A stretch of 64,000 nucleotides of DNA from Rhodobacter sp. Har01 (lineage in GTDB: Bacteria; Pseudomonadota; Alphaproteobacteria; Rhodobacterales; Rhodobacteraceae), in contig NZ_JAJCTD010000001.1 of assembly GCF_020564565.1 (NCBI RefSeq), positions 1 through 64,000 on the forward strand, written 5' to 3'. The notes under the pieces are model-generated. The model was not told the DNA's origin. It made no database searches and worked only from the letters and a program-made list of their open reading frames with translations. A program made the translations under genes and the position numbers. This document shows, piece after piece, positions 1-9,516 of this stretch (positions within the stretch are counted from its first letter, which is position 1; each line of letters opens with the position of its first letter).

Positions 1-1
1 G

Positions 2-178
2 GCCGATGCGCTGGGGCTGAGTGCGGTGCACGTCAACCGGGTGCTGCGCGAGCTGCGCGAAGACGGGCTGGTGACGTTCCAGAAGGGCCGGGTGGTGTTC
101 GACGACTACGAAGCCCTGGTCGAGTTCGCCGCCTTCGACCGCGCCTATCTTGACCACGAAGGGCCGCTCCTGGCCTGA
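2..178 (+). CDS. Crp/Fnr-family transcriptional regulator, C-terminal end (partial)
   Basis: Only the last 58 residues are in the window; the 5' part lies to the left. The visible piece is a winged-helix DNA-binding end: an ALGLSAVHVNRVLREL recognition-helix pattern followed by an EDGLVTFQKGRVVF wing, the usual layout of the Crp/Fnr C-terminal domain. The sensory cyclic-nucleotide-binding-like domain is not visible, so ligand and targets cannot be inferred. It ends in TGA at 176-178. The next roughly 1 kb holds no convincing intact gene, so it does not appear to be followed by an operon partner. Confidence 0.8.
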   Translation, partial: ADALGLSAVHVNRVLRELREDGLVTFQKGRVVFDDYEALVEFAAFDRAYLDHEGPLLA

Positions 179-1148
179 GCCAGGGGTCCGCCCTTCCGGG
201 ACCGCATGCCCCGGAAAGGCAAGCTCGGGCCTACGCCAGCGCTTGGGTGGCCGCGTTCAGCGACGGCAGATGCGGTAATGGGGCGACCTCCCGGCGCTGA
301 GTCGGATCCCGGGCTTTTCCCGTTGGGTAACGCGCACCCGGTCCGTCCGTTTCGAGACGGGTCGGCTTGGTGGGTCGGGGTTGTGCAGGGGGGCTGTCGC
401 GGACGGAGTCGGCGGGTTTCCGCAGACCCGAGGTCACCTTGGCGCAACCCCGCCGACCGCCAGATCGAGCCGAGAAGGGAGCATCGCCGCGGTGGATGAG
501 CAGGTGCGAACGACGGCAGCAGTCACCGACCCGGCACAGCAGGACACGATCGACGAAGGCTCGCCCGTCGTGGCGGGCGCGTGAACGGCCGTCCCGTTGC
601 CACGCGCAAGGTGCAGCGGGGCAACGGGATTTCGGCCTGGTCCACCAGCGCGGTCAGCCGGGCCATCTTTTCGGCCGCCCGCTCAGCGCCGGTTTTGCGT
701 CTTCCCGTCAGGACCGGGCGACCTGGGCGCCCAGGTCGCGGTCACGGCCATAGACCGCCGTGGCCCGGGCCGGCAGGATCAGGCCTCGTTGCGGGGCCGA
801 ATTGGCCTGCTGCACGATGGCCTCTTGCTGGACGGCCGGGTTTTCTGGCCAGCCCCGCCCGCGCCCCTGCGGGGCGACGTTCTGGCACCATTGGCGCTTG
901 TCCCGGGCTTTGCCGTGGCTCGGGGATTTCTGCGGCGGCTTGCCGCCGCGGGTCAGCGCCAGACTGCACCTTGACGCCCTGTCCCCGCACCGGGGGCAGG
1001 GCGCCTGCTTCCCGCATGACCCGGCCCGGCAAGGCCGACCGCCGCACTAACCCCGATCAGCCCGCCGCAGGCCTTTGCCCTGTAGGATCGTCGCATCGCC
1101 TGACGGCGAAGGCGCCGCCGTGCCGGCTTGGCCAGAGGAAACGCGACG
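179..1148. other. Gene-poor stretch, probably decayed DNA
   Basis: Nearly 1 kb between the regulator end and the next credible gene. Several overlapping open frames exist on both strands, but they are Arg/Pro/Gly-rich translations typical of chance frames in high-GC DNA, with no ribosome-binding sites or domains. The one segment with coding-like third-position GC bias is on the minus strand between about 708 and 1046 and is listed separately. No tRNA, terminator or known repeat was recognised. Confidence 0.5.
708..1046 (-). pseudogene. Possible remnant of a zinc-ribbon protein, unidentified
   Basis: A minus-strand frame is open from a TAG at 1047-1049 to a TGA at 708-710 with strong G/C preference at codon third positions. 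It has no ATG, GTG or TTG start. Its translation begins with a Cys-rich block containing CPRCG, then a basic stretch ending KRQWCQN, then WPENPAVQQEAIVQQ and AVYGRDRDLGAQVARS. A Cys-pair ribbon before a basic linker resembles the N-termini of some transposases and DNA-binding proteins, but I cannot name a family. Just past the stop, a shifted frame continues with AAEKMARLTALVDQAEI, which would fit a frameshifted gene. The pseudogene call is an inference. Confidence 0.25.
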
Positions 1149-1448
1149 ATGGAATCCAGATCCTCCCGCACGACCGTCGCTTTCCGGCACCCGTTCGCCT
1201 TGTCGCATGCGGGCGAAGCCCTGCCCGCCGGCGATTATGAGGTCGTCATCGAAGAAGAGCGTCTGCAAGGCCTGAGCTTCGACGCCTTCCGGCGCACCGC
1301 CACTTTCCTTGTGGTCAACGCCGGCGGGTCCGGTCGAACCGAAATGCACCCGGTCACCGAGCAGGACCTGCAACGCGCCATCGACCGGGACCGCGCGCTG
1401 TCCGAGGCGGCACCAGACGGCGCGGCACCTGCGGGCGATCTGCGATGA
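1149..1448 (+). CDS. Conserved-looking hypothetical protein, 99 aa
   Basis: Not recognised. The start was set at ATG 1149 because GAGGAAA lies about 7 bases upstream; an in-frame TTG at 1128 has no such site. The sequence is mixed, with a strand-rich first half (DYEVVIEEERLQGLSFDAF, then TATFLVV) and a charged helical tail (EQDLQRAIDRDRAL), followed by an Ala/Pro-rich end. There is no signal peptide or membrane segment. The strand-strand-helix pattern suggests a small soluble folded domain. It lies in the same direction as the small zinc-ribbon gene and the transglutaminase downstream, but the 142-base gap makes an operon uncertain. Confidence 0.7.
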   Translation: MESRSSRTTVAFRHPFALSHAGEALPAGDYEVVIEEERLQGLSFDAFRRTATFLVVNAGGSGRTEMHPVTEQDLQRAIDRDRALSEAAPDGAAPAGDLR

Positions 1449-1590
1449 AGCCGGTGGTGGCAGCGCCGCTCGCGGCCCCCAGGGCGCCCCGACGGCGCCC
1501 CCGACCGCCACCAGACGCATGCCCCCGAACCCTGGTCGCGCGGCAGCTTTTCCGGCGCCGCGCGGCCGATCAAGCGCAAGGAGCGCCGCC

Positions 1591-1785
1591 ATGACCCCGC
1601 CGCACCCTGAGCTGGAACACATTGCCCCCGCCCGCAAGGATGTTCCGGCCGACCGCGTTTGCATGCGCTGCAAGGTCACCTTCCGAAGCGAGGGCTTCGG
1701 TGAACGCATCTGCCCGCGCTGCAAGTCCTCGGTCTCGTGGCGAACCTTCGTCTCGGTCAGCGACGGACGCGCGCGGCGCGGATAG
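1591..1785 (+). CDS. Small zinc-ribbon protein, 64 aa
   Basis: ATG 1591 is preceded by AAGGAG at good spacing; the longer frame upstream is non-coding in character. The protein has two Cys pairs, CMRC and CPRC, about 20 residues apart in its middle, the classic arrangement of a four-cysteine zinc ribbon. The rest is short and polar, ending SDGRARRG. Such single-ribbon proteins may bind nucleic acid or a protein partner; nothing here decides which. It is followed after 49 bases by the transglutaminase gene on the same strand, so co-transcription is plausible. Confidence 0.75.
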   Translation: MTPPHPELEHIAPARKDVPADRVCMRCKVTFRSEGFGERICPRCKSSVSWRTFVSVSDGRARRG

Positions 1786-1834
1786 GCCGCCCCGGCCCGA
1801 CGCATGACGGCCCCCAACCGATCGGCCCGACACA

Positions 1835-2728
1835 GTGCCCCTGCTCAGCATCGTTCACGAGACCCTCTATAACTACCGGACGCCGGTCCTTCTGGGGCCG
1901 CACCGGATGATGCTTCGGCCGCGCGAAACCCCGGAGTTGAAGCTGATGTCCCACGACCTGATCCTGACACCCGAGGCCAGCCTGACCTGGGCGCATGACG
2001 TGGCCGGCAACACGGTCGCCACCGCGACCTTCACCGACCTGACCGACACCCTGGCCATCGAAAGCCGGACCATCCTTGACCTCAGCGCGCCAGCCTGGCC
2101 GGTCTTTGCGATTGCCGCTTCGGCCATCGACTATCCCTTCCGCTATTCCGCCGACGACGGTCTGGACCTTGGCCCGCTGGCATGGCCGCAATACGCCGAT
2201 TCGGCCGGGCGGCTGTCGGCCTGGGCAGAAAGCTTCGTGATGCAGCACCCGACCGACACCTTGTCGCTGTTGAAGGATGTCAGCATCGGCGTTTCGTCCC
2301 GGATCGCCTATCAAAGCCGCGAGGTCGAAGGCACCCAGGGCCCGCTTGAGACGCTGGATCGGGGCTGGGGAACCTGCCGGGATTTCGCGGTGCTGTTCGC
2401 CGAGGCCGTCAGGACGCTTGGCTTCGGGGCGCGGATCGTCTCGGGCTACCTGTTCGACCCGGACGGAGAGCGCACCGGCTCGGCCGGCCCGGGGTCCACC
2501 CACGCCTGGGTCGAAGTCTTCCTGCCCGGAGCCGGCTGGATCGCCATCGACCCGACGAACCGGTCCGTGGGATCGGCAAACCTGATCCCTGTCGCAGTGG
2601 CCCGGCACATCGCCCAGGTCGTGCCGGTTTCGGGCAGCTTTCAGGGGCAGGAATCCGGCCCCGTCGAGATGACGGTGAAAGTCAGCGTCCAGCCCGCCGG
2701 GCCGATGGCCCGGCCGACCGAGGCCTGA
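1835..2728 (+). CDS. Transglutaminase-like protease/ligase family protein
   Basis: A 297-residue protein with a GTG start. Residues 1-80 match the N-terminal domain of bacterial transglutaminase-like proteins ([20 protein letters not shown]). The transglutaminase core follows, with the catalytic triad visible: Cys181 in GWGTCRDF, His223 in STHAWVEV and Asp239 in IAIDPTN. Family members cleave or cross-link peptide bonds through a Cys thioester; in proteobacteria they often sit with alpha-E and circularly permuted ATP-grasp genes, which are not nearby here. No signal peptide is seen, so a cytoplasmic location is likely. The substrate is unknown. Confidence 0.9.
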   Translation: MPLLSIVHETLYNYRTPVLLGPHRMMLRPRETPELKLMSHDLILTPEASLTWAHDVAGNTVATATFTDLTDTLAIESRTILDLSAPAWPVFAIAASAIDYPFRYSADDGLDLGPLAWPQYADSAGRLSAWAESFVMQHPTDTLSLLKDVSIGVSSRIAYQSREVEGTQGPLETLDRGWGTCRDFAVLFAEAVRTLGFGARIVSGYLFDPDGERTGSAGPGSTHAWVEVFLPGAGWIAIDPTNRSVGSANLIPVAVARHIAQVVPVSGSFQGQESGPVEMTVKVSVQPAGPMARPTEA

Positions 2729-2889
2729 CCCTCACCGGTGTCCGGGAAACGCAACGGCCAGCCGGGCGGTCAATGGCACGGCCGATGCGCCGGAGCGGCA
2801 CACCCATCCTGCCCGGGCCAAGGCGAAGGCGCGCGCCGGACGGCATCCACAGGGTCGCAGGGCAAAGCGGCAGGCGGGCTGGCGACGGC

Positions 2890-3129
2890 TCAGTGCAACT
2901 CGACCCGGTAGCTTTCGATCACCGTGTTGGCGAGCAGCTTTTCGCACATTGCCTTGACCGCCGTCTCGGCGGCCACCGCATCGGTCTCGGCCAGGTCAAG
3001 CTCGATCACCTTGCCTTGCCGCACGCCATTCACGCCGGCAAAGCCAAGCGAGCCAAGGGCATGGCGGATCGCCTCGCCCTGCGGGTCCAGCACGCCGGTC
3101 TTCAACATGACGGTGACGCGGGCTTTCAT
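2890..3129 (-). CDS. purS: Phosphoribosylformylglycinamidine synthase subunit PurS
   Basis: A 79-residue protein beginning MKARVTVMLKTGVLDPQG and containing GVNGVRQGKVIELDL, the conserved PurS pattern. PurS is the small structural subunit of the three-part PurL/PurQ/PurS enzyme that uses ATP and glutamine to convert FGAR to FGAM in purine synthesis; it bridges the amidotransferase PurQ to PurL. ATG 3129 is chosen because GGAGG lies 6 bases upstream; a TTG at 3135 overlaps that site. purQ, usually adjacent, is at 58.9 kb here. The gene is divergent from pepN and stands alone. Confidence 0.93.
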   Translation of the reverse strand: MKARVTVMLKTGVLDPQGEAIRHALGSLGFAGVNGVRQGKVIELDLAETDAVAAETAVKAMCEKLLANTVIESYRVELH

Positions 3130-3272
3130 CGGCAACCTCCGGGCAGGGATGGCGTCCCCTTACCGCCGCCGGGGGCGCGGGGCAAGGGCCGGCGGTGCGG
3201 CCGGCCGGCAAACACCGCCCTTGCGCCCGAAGCCGCATCGCCCGATCCTGCCGCCCGAACCCGGAGCCCGCG

Positions 3273-5843
3273 ATGACCGATCCACGCACTGTCTATCTGT
3301 CCGACTACCGCCCCTACAGTCATCTGGTCGATCAGGTCGACCTGACCTTCCGCCTGGCGCCGAAGGCGACCCGCGTCGAGGCGCGGCTGCACCTGCGCCC
3401 GAACCCCGCTGCGCCAGGCCGGCATGTGCTGCGGCTGGATGGCGAGGGGCTGCGGCTGGTCTCGGTCCGCCTCGATGGCGCCTTGCTGGACCTGACGCCC
3501 GACGCCACCGGTCTGACGGTGCCGGCCGATCTGTTGCCCGAAGCGCCCTTCGTGCTGGAAACCCTGGTCGAGATCGACCCCGAGGCGAACACCGCGCTGG
3601 AGGGGCTGTACATGTCGAAAGGCATGTATTGCACCCAGTGCGAGGCCGAGGGCTTTCGCAAGATCACCTTCTACCCCGACCGGCCCGACGTGATGGCGCC
3701 GTTCCGGGTGCGCATCGAAGCCGACCTGCCGGTGCTGTTGTCGAACGGCAACCCGGTGGCGCAAGGCGCGGCCTGGGCCGAATGGCACGACCCCTGGCCC
3801 AAGCCCGCCTACCTGTTCGCGCTGGTGGCGGGCGATCTGGTGGCGCACCGCGACCGCTTCACCACCCGCTCGGGCCGCGCGGTGGACCTGGGCGTGTGGG
3901 TCCGCCCCGGCGACCAGGACCGCTGCGGCTATGCCATGGACAGCCTGATCCGGTCGATGAAATGGGACGAAGACGCCTATGGCCGCGAATACGATCTGGA
4001 CGTGTTCAACATCGTCGCGGTCGATGACTTCAACATGGGCGCGATGGAAAACAAGGGGCTGAACATCTTCAACTCCAAGCTTGTCCTCGCCAGCCCCGAG
4101 ACCGCCACCGACGACGACTATGCCCGCATCGAGGCGGTCATCGCGCATGAGTATTTCCACAACTGGACCGGCAACCGCATCACCTGCCGCGACTGGTTCC
4201 AGCTGTGCCTGAAAGAGGGTCTGACCGTCTTTCGCGACCAGCAGTTCAGCGGCGACATGCGGTCCCATGCCGTCAAGCGCATTGAGGACGTGCTGATGCT
4301 GCGCGGCCGGCAGTTCCGTGAGGATCAGGGGCCGCTGGCGCACCCGGTGCGGCCGGACAGCTTCATCGAAATCAACAACTTCTACACCGCCACCGTCTAT
4401 GAAAAGGGCGCCGAGGTGATCGGGATGCTGAAGCGCCTGGTTGGCGATGACGGCTATGCCCGGGCGCTGGACCTGTATTTCGACCGCCACGACGGCGAGG
4501 CGGCCACAATCGAAGACTGGCTCAAGGTCTTCGAGGAGGCGACGGGGCGCGATCTGGCGCAGTTCAAGCGCTGGTATACCCAGGCCGGCACACCGCGGCT
4601 GAAGGTTCACGAGGCCTGGAACCCGGGGACCGAGGGCGGCACCTACACCCTGACCTTCACCCAGGTGAACCCGCCCACGCCCGGCCAGCCGAAGAAGGAC
4701 CCGCGTGTCATTCCCATCGCGGTGGGCCTGTTGAACCCCAACGGCGACGAGGTGGTGCCGACCACGGTGCTGGAGATGACGAAGGGCACCCAGAGCTTCC
4801 GCTTCGACGGCCTGGCCAGCCGCCCCATCCCGTCGATCCTGCGCGGGTTTTCGGCGCCGGTGGTGCTGGACCACCAGACCGACGCGATCGAGCGCGCCTT
4901 CCTGCTGGCGCATGACACCGACCCCTTCAACAAATGGGAGGCCGGGCGCGCGCTGGCCAAGGACATGCTGGTCAGCATGGTGGCCAAGGGCACCGGCGTG
5001 TCGAAGGCCTGGACCGAGGCCCTGGCGCAGGTGGCGCTGGACGACAGCCTTGATCCGGCGTTCCGGGCGCTGGCCCTGCGGCTGCCGGGCGAGGATGACC
5101 TGGCGCAGACGCTGCACGACCGCGGCACGGTGCCCGACCCCGAGGCGATCCGCACCGCCCGCCGCCGCGCCGGGCAGGCGCTGGCGGAACGGCTTGCGCC
5201 GCAGTTGCCGGGCCTGCTTGCGGCTCTGACCGACGACGGCGCGTTCTCGGCCGATGCCGGGGCGGCGGGGCGGCGGGCGCTCAAGGGGGCGGCGCTGGGG
5301 CTGATCGCGCGGCTTGACGGTGGCGCGGTGGCGAAGGCGGCCTATGCCGCGGCCAGCACCATGACCGAAACGGTGGCCGCGCTGGCGGCTCTGCTGGATA
5401 TCGGCGAGGGGGCCGGGGAACTGGCGCAGTTCCAGGCCCGCTGGGCCGCGGCGCCGCTGGTGATGGACAAGTGGTATGCCCTGCAGATCGCGCTGGCCCC
5501 GCCCGAACACGCAGCGGCGCTGACCGAACGGCTGACCGCGCGGCCGGATTTCGACTGGAAGAACCCCAACCGCTTCCGCAGCGTGATTGGCGCGCTGGCG
5601 GGCAATCATGCCGGCTTCCACCACGCCAGCGGGGCGGGCTACCGGGTGGTGGCGGACTGGCTGCTCAAGCTTGACCCGCTGAACCCGCAGACCGCCGCGC
5701 GCATGTCCACCGCCTTCGAGACCTGGCGGCGCTACGATCCGGCGCGGCAGGCACAGGCCCGGGCGGCGCTGGACCGCATCGCGGACACGCCCGGCCTCAG
5801 CCGGGACCTGTCGGAAATGGCAGGGCGGATGCTGGGGGCCTAG
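3273..5843 (+). CDS. pepN: Aminopeptidase N (M1 family zinc metallopeptidase)
   Basis: An 856-residue protein, close to E. coli PepN (about 870). Start ATG 3273 begins MTDPRTVYLSDYRPY, the usual PepN N-terminus. The exopeptidase signature GAMEN is at residues 256-260, binding the substrate N-terminus. The zinc site is HEYFH at 292-296 with the third ligand Glu315 exactly 18 residues later. Beta-sandwich and helical C-terminal domains complete the fold. It removes N-terminal residues from peptides in the cytoplasm during protein turnover. The TAG stop overlaps the stop of the convergent lipoprotein gene by two bases. Confidence 0.97.
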   Translation: MTDPRTVYLSDYRPYSHLVDQVDLTFRLAPKATRVEARLHLRPNPAAPGRHVLRLDGEGLRLVSVRLDGALLDLTPDATGLTVPADLLPEAPFVLETLVEIDPEANTALEGLYMSKGMYCTQCEAEGFRKITFYPDRPDVMAPFRVRIEADLPVLLSNGNPVAQGAAWAEWHDPWPKPAYLFALVAGDLVAHRDRFTTRSGRAVDLGVWVRPGDQDRCGYAMDSLIRSMKWDEDAYGREYDLDVFNIVAVDDFNMGAMENKGLNIFNSKLVLASPETATDDDYARIEAVIAHEYFHNWTGNRITCRDWFQLCLKEGLTVFRDQQFSGDMRSHAVKRIEDVLMLRGRQFREDQGPLAHPVRPDSFIEINNFYTATVYEKGAEVIGMLKRLVGDDGYARALDLYFDRHDGEAATIEDWLKVFEEATGRDLAQFKRWYTQAGTPRLKVHEAWNPGTEGGTYTLTFTQVNPPTPGQPKKDPRVIPIAVGLLNPNGDEVVPTTVLEMTKGTQSFRFDGLASRPIPSILRGFSAPVVLDHQTDAIERAFLLAHDTDPFNKWEAGRALAKDMLVSMVAKGTGVSKAWTEALAQVALDDSLDPAFRALALRLPGEDDLAQTLHDRGTVPDPEAIRTARRRAGQALAERLAPQLPGLLAALTDDGAFSADAGAAGRRALKGAALGLIARLDGGAVAKAAYAAASTMTETVAALAALLDIGEGAGELAQFQARWAAAPLVMDKWYALQIALAPPEHAAALTERLTARPDFDWKNPNRFRSVIGALAGNHAGFHHASGAGYRVVADWLLKLDPLNPQTAARMSTAFETWRRYDPARQAQARAALDRIADTPGLSRDLSEMAGRMLGA

Positions 5844-6475
5844 CCCGCCTGGCACCAGGGCTGGGCGCTGGTCCAGCCCGCCATGTCGGCGCGCTTGTCG
5901 GCCTTGCGGAACGGCATCCAGTCGCGCCCAAGGCCGCGGTTGCCCTTGCCGGCGACCACTCCGTCGCGCGCCACGTCTTCGGCAAAGATCGACACCGCAC
6001 AGGTCAGGTTTGCCGCGCCATCCTTCAGCGCCGCCGCCGATGGCGCGGCGCAGCCATGCCCGCGTGCCGTCTTGGGCGAGATCTGCATCAGCCCGATCCA
6101 GCGCCCGCCGCCGCCTGCCGCCGCCGGGTTCCAGCCGCTTTCGTGCTTGGCGACCGCGCTCATCAACCCCACCCAGAAGGCGCGGCGTTCGGCCAGGCCG
6201 GCCTTGGCATAGCCCGGGCACCAGGCCGCAATGTCGGCCGGCACGCGGCTGGCCAGGGCCTGGTCCTGCGCCGCCACCGCCAGCAGGGCCGCCCGTGTCC
6301 AGTCCGCTGCCTCGGGCCGGTGATCCCAGCGCATCGGCGGCGTCGCACCGGAAAGGTCGGCGTCGATTGCGGGTCCCAGCGGCACGCAGCCAGCCAGGGC
6401 CAGCGCGACTGTGGCGGCCCGGACACAACCTGAGGTTCGTGCGAAAGATTGTTTCGGGATCCCGCCGGCAACCAT
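5840..6475 (-). CDS. Lytic transglycosylase-like (SLT-domain) lipoprotein
   Basis: A 211-residue protein. The N-terminus has a basic stretch, a short hydrophobic run VALALAG and Cys30, giving an LAGC-type lipobox for lipid anchoring in the envelope. The C-terminal half carries the soluble-lytic-transglycosylase pattern: HESGWNP with the presumed catalytic Glu112, then WIGLMQISPKTA. Such enzymes cleave the MurNAc-GlcNAc bond of peptidoglycan, forming 1,6-anhydro ends. Start ATG 6475 was chosen because it puts the hydrophobic segment near the N-terminus and leaves room for the promoter of the divergent gene. Cys86 and a few later cysteines may form disulfides. Confidence 0.8.
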   Translation of the reverse strand: MVAGGIPKQSFARTSGCVRAATVALALAGCVPLGPAIDADLSGATPPMRWDHRPEAADWTRAALLAVAAQDQALASRVPADIAAWCPGYAKAGLAERRAFWVGLMSAVAKHESGWNPAAAGGGGRWIGLMQISPKTARGHGCAAPSAAALKDGAANLTCAVSIFAEDVARDGVVAGKGNRGLGRDWMPFRKADKRADMAGWTSAQPWCQAG

Positions 6476-6534
6476 TTTTCTGCCCTTATTTGCAGTGAAT
6501 TGTAGCAACGAGACTCCAAAACGGCAGTTCAGAC

Positions 6535-7752
6535 ATGGCCGATATACAATCCGACGAGCAGGTGAACAGCCGTTTGGGTCAGACTGCGCGGGAAATTGCC
6601 GCACGCCTGGGCCGCGTCTTGCGCCGGTCAGACCGGGCCGAGGCCCGCCGCCTGCGCGCCGCCGAAGCCGATCGCCCCCTCGCCGAACGCCTGCATGTGC
6701 CGATCGTCGAGGTATCGCCCGAAAGCCGGTACTGTGCCGAAATCGTCCAGACCCATGCGGCGCTGGCGCAGGCGGACCGCTGGGCCGAATTGCTGGCCGA
6801 AGTCCGTCGTGCCGATCAGGCGCGGGCGGGCGCACCGGCCGGCCGGCGGCTGGCCGTGCTGGCGTCGGACGGCGCGCGCGCCGCCCTGACGGCGGCCATC
6901 GCCAGCCGGGACTGGGCCGCCGCGGACGAGGCGCTGGATCGGCTGGACGCGATGCAGGCCGTCCACCATGACGACTATGCCGCCGCGCAGATTCTGGCGC
7001 AGGCCCATCTTGATCTTGGCTGGGCCCGGCGGGGCACCGCCTGCGAAGCCGGGCCGGGCGGTGCGGGCCGGCAAGGCTTTCTAAGCCATACCGCCGAGGC
7101 AGAGCGCGTGCTCGACCAGTTCGATCCGATCGAGGAGAACTCGCCCCTGCTGGCCGGCACCCGCTATCGGCTGGTGCAGGGCATCGACGAGGGCGAGGCG
7201 CTGGTCCGCGACTGGTATCAGGACTGGTCCGACCTGGACCCGACCTGCCCCGAGCCGCATGCCGCCCATGCCGTGCACCTGCTGCCGCCCTGGTATGGCC
7301 GGCCCGAGGGCTTCGAGGCCGAGGCCCGTGCCGCGGTCAAGCGCACCTCGGACGTGTCGGGCGCCGCGGCCTATGCGGTGTTCTATCTCAGCGCGGCCCA
7401 GGCGCAGGGCGACTACCCCCCCGGCATGGACCTGGGCCTGTTCGTGCGCGGTCTGATCGACCATCACCGCGCCACCGGCTGCCAGTATCGCGCCAACATC
7501 GTGGCCGGCGCGCTGACCGAACTGGCGCATTCGCAGGGATACGATACGACGCTGGCCTCGATGCGGGCCAAGGTGGTGATGGAGACGCTGGACGACCACG
7601 TCCGCGACAACCTGCGCGAGTTCCACCTGCCGGCCTGGGAAAATGGTCTGGACTGCATTCACTGGGCCATGGGCCAGTTGTTCCACGACGATCTGCTGCG
7701 CGGCGCTCATATCTATCCCGGCGTCGCCGGCCTGGAAGCACGGATGCCCTGA
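6535..7752 (+). CDS. Hypothetical protein, 405 aa, helical and Ala/Arg-rich
   Basis: Not recognised. Residues 1-140 are almost all amphipathic helix with many Ala, Arg and Glu. The middle and C-terminal part is Trp/His/Asp-rich: RDWYQDWSDLDPTCPEPHAA, LLPPWYGRPEGFEAEA and ENGLDCIHWAMGQLFHDD. Helical hairpins and repeated Trp positions recall TPR-like solenoids, but no repeat consensus was confirmed. No signal peptide or membrane segment is seen. It is transcribed away from the lipoprotein gene, with 59 bases between starts, and is followed 12 bases past its stop by a twin-hairpin repeat. Confidence 0.8.
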   Translation: MADIQSDEQVNSRLGQTAREIAARLGRVLRRSDRAEARRLRAAEADRPLAERLHVPIVEVSPESRYCAEIVQTHAALAQADRWAELLAEVRRADQARAGAPAGRRLAVLASDGARAALTAAIASRDWAAADEALDRLDAMQAVHHDDYAAAQILAQAHLDLGWARRGTACEAGPGGAGRQGFLSHTAEAERVLDQFDPIEENSPLLAGTRYRLVQGIDEGEALVRDWYQDWSDLDPTCPEPHAAHAVHLLPPWYGRPEGFEAEARAAVKRTSDVSGAAAYAVFYLSAAQAQGDYPPGMDLGLFVRGLIDHHRATGCQYRANIVAGALTELAHSQGYDTTLASMRAKVVMETLDDHVRDNLREFHLPAWENGLDCIHWAMGQLFHDDLLRGAHIYPGVAGLEARMP

Positions 7753-7764
7753 ACCCCGGGCAGT

Positions 7765-7812
7765 CGATTTCCGAAGCCGGAAATCGTGCCCGGAATTCGA
7801 AGTCGAATTCCG
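7765..7812. repeat. Twin-hairpin intergenic repeat, copy 1
   Basis: Two perfect 9-bp inverted repeats in tandem: CGATTTCCG-4-CGGAAATCG, a TGCC linker, then CGGAATTCG-4-CGAATTCCG. It starts 12 bases after the preceding stop codon. The same element recurs at 11059, 44980 and 56716. It could form two RNA hairpins at the 3' end of the upstream mRNA. Confidence 0.9.
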
Positions 7813-7910
7813 GCGCCGGGGCTGGCGTCAGGTCGTGCGCGGGGCTTGCGCCGCGCCGGAGCGCATCCTAAAGGCAAGCGCAGATGCGCCGGATTGCCGG
7901 AGGGGATGCC

Positions 7911-9422
7911 ATGCTCGACCTGATCACTACCTCGCCCAAGCCCAAGGTCATTCAGGGTGCCAAGGCCGATTGGGAACTGGTGATCGGGATGGAGATCCAT
8001 GCCCAGGTTGCCTCGAACGCCAAGCTGTTCTCGGGTGCGTCCACCACCTTCGGGGCGGAACCCAACACCAACGTCTCCTTCGTCGATTGCGCGATGCCGG
8101 GAATGCTGCCGGTGCTGAACGAATTCTGCGTGGAACAGGCGGTGCGCACCGGCCTTGGGCTGAAGGCGCAGATCAACCTGGTCTCGGCCTTTGACCGCAA
8201 GAACTACTTCTACCCCGACCTGCCGCAGGGCTATCAGATCAGCCAGCTTTATCACCCCATCGTCGGCGAGGGCGAGGTGATCGTCGAGATGGGTCCGGGC
8301 ATCGCCCGCCGGGTGCGGATCGAGCGCATCCACCTGGAGCAGGACGCCGGCAAGTCGATCCATGACATCGATCCGAACCTGTCGTTCGTCGACTACAACC
8401 GCACCGGCGTGGCGCTGATGGAAATCGTCAGCCGGCCTGATCTGCGCGGCCCGGAAGAGGCTGCCGCCTATGTCGCCAAGCTGCGCCAGATCCTGCGCTA
8501 CCTGGGCACCTGCGACGGCAACATGCAGAACGGCAACCTGCGGGCCGACGTGAACGTCTCGGTCTGCCGGCCGGGGCAGTACGAGAAGTATCAGGAAACC
8601 CAGGACTTCAGCCACCTCGGCACCCGCTGCGAGATCAAGAACATGAACTCGATGCGGTTCATCATGGCCGCCATCGAATACGAGGCTCGCCGCCAGATCG
8701 CCATCGTCGAGGACGGCGGCAAGATCGTGCAGGAAACCCGGCTGTATGACCCCGACAAGGGCGAGACCCGCAGCATGCGGTCCAAGGAAGAGGCGCACGA
8801 TTACCGCTACTTCCCCGACCCCGACCTGCTGCCGCTTGAAATCGAGCAGCCCTGGGTCGATGCCATCGCCGCGTCGATGCCCGAACTGCCTGATGCCAAA
8901 AAGGCCCGCTTCATGGCCGATTTCGGCCTGACCGACTATGACGCCTCGGTGCTGACCGCCGAACTGGACAGCGCCCGTTTCTTCGAAGCCGTGGCGCTGG
9001 GACGCGACGGCAAGCTGGCCGCCAACTGGGTCATCAACGAGCTGTTCGGGCGGCTGAAGAAGGAAGGCCACGACATCACCGAAAGCCCGGTCTCTGCGGC
9101 GCAACTGGGCGGGATCATCGACCTGATTTCCGCCGGCACCATTTCCGGCAAGATCGCCAAGGACTTGTTCGAGATCGTCTATACCGAAGACGGCGATCCG
9201 GCGCAGATCGTGGAAGACCGCGGCATGAAGCAGGTCACCGACACCGGCGCGATCGAGGCGGCGGTGGATGCGATCATCGCCGAAAACCCCGCCCAGGTGG
9301 AAAAGGCCAAGGCCAACGCCAAGCTTGCGGGCTGGTTCGTCGGCCAGGTGATGAAGGCCACCGGCGGCAAGGCCAACCCGGCGGCGGTGAACGATCTGGT
9401 GATGAAGAAGCTGGGGTTGTAA
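7911..9422 (+). CDS. gatB: Aspartyl/glutamyl-tRNA amidotransferase subunit B
   Basis: A 503-residue protein, the normal GatB length. ATG 7911 has GGAGGGG upstream. It contains the N-terminal VIGMEIHAQ strand, the family signature [10 protein letters not shown], Zn-site cysteines in the catalytic lobe and the C-terminal YqeY-like helical domain ([12 protein letters not shown] ... [14 protein letters not shown]). GatCAB converts misacylated Glu-tRNAGln (and Asp-tRNAAsn) to Gln-tRNAGln using ATP and ammonia; GatB is the kinase/tRNA-binding subunit. gatC and gatA are not in this window, so the operon is split, as is common in alphaproteobacteria. Confidence 0.97.
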   Translation: MLDLITTSPKPKVIQGAKADWELVIGMEIHAQVASNAKLFSGASTTFGAEPNTNVSFVDCAMPGMLPVLNEFCVEQAVRTGLGLKAQINLVSAFDRKNYFYPDLPQGYQISQLYHPIVGEGEVIVEMGPGIARRVRIERIHLEQDAGKSIHDIDPNLSFVDYNRTGVALMEIVSRPDLRGPEEAAAYVAKLRQILRYLGTCDGNMQNGNLRADVNVSVCRPGQYEKYQETQDFSHLGTRCEIKNMNSMRFIMAAIEYEARRQIAIVEDGGKIVQETRLYDPDKGETRSMRSKEEAHDYRYFPDPDLLPLEIEQPWVDAIAASMPELPDAKKARFMADFGLTDYDASVLTAELDSARFFEAVALGRDGKLAANWVINELFGRLKKEGHDITESPVSAAQLGGIIDLISAGTISGKIAKDLFEIVYTEDGDPAQIVEDRGMKQVTDTGAIEAAVDAIIAENPAQVEKAKANAKLAGWFVGQVMKATGGKANPAAVNDLVMKKLGL

Positions 9423-9516
9423 GGCCCCGGCCGTCGTCCGCCGACTGGACAGGCTCTTCATTTGCCCTTTGCGGGTGTTGCCCCTATCCTGAGCCTGGTC
9501 CGGTGGGAGACAGCCG

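Noticed and set aside
581-1240. A 219-codon plus-strand frame in the left gap
   Set aside because: Overlaps the credible gene at 1149 in another frame, has Pro/Arg/Gly-rich translation and no ribosome-binding site.
1835-2728. Possible link of the transglutaminase to a peptide-modification cluster
   Set aside because: The alpha-E and circularly permuted ATP-grasp partners typical of such loci are not nearby.
2732-2947. A 71-codon minus-strand frame overlapping purS
   Set aside because: Overlaps the 3' end of purS in another frame and shows no domain or ribosome-binding site.
3126-6428. An 1100-codon open frame on the minus strand
   Set aside because: It lies antisense to pepN, whose motifs (GAMEN, HExxH) are clear; its Arg/Gly/His-rich translation has no domain and results from high third-position GC.
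7713-9461. A 582-codon minus-strand frame over gatB
   Set aside because: Mirror frame of gatB with low-complexity translation and no ribosome-binding site.
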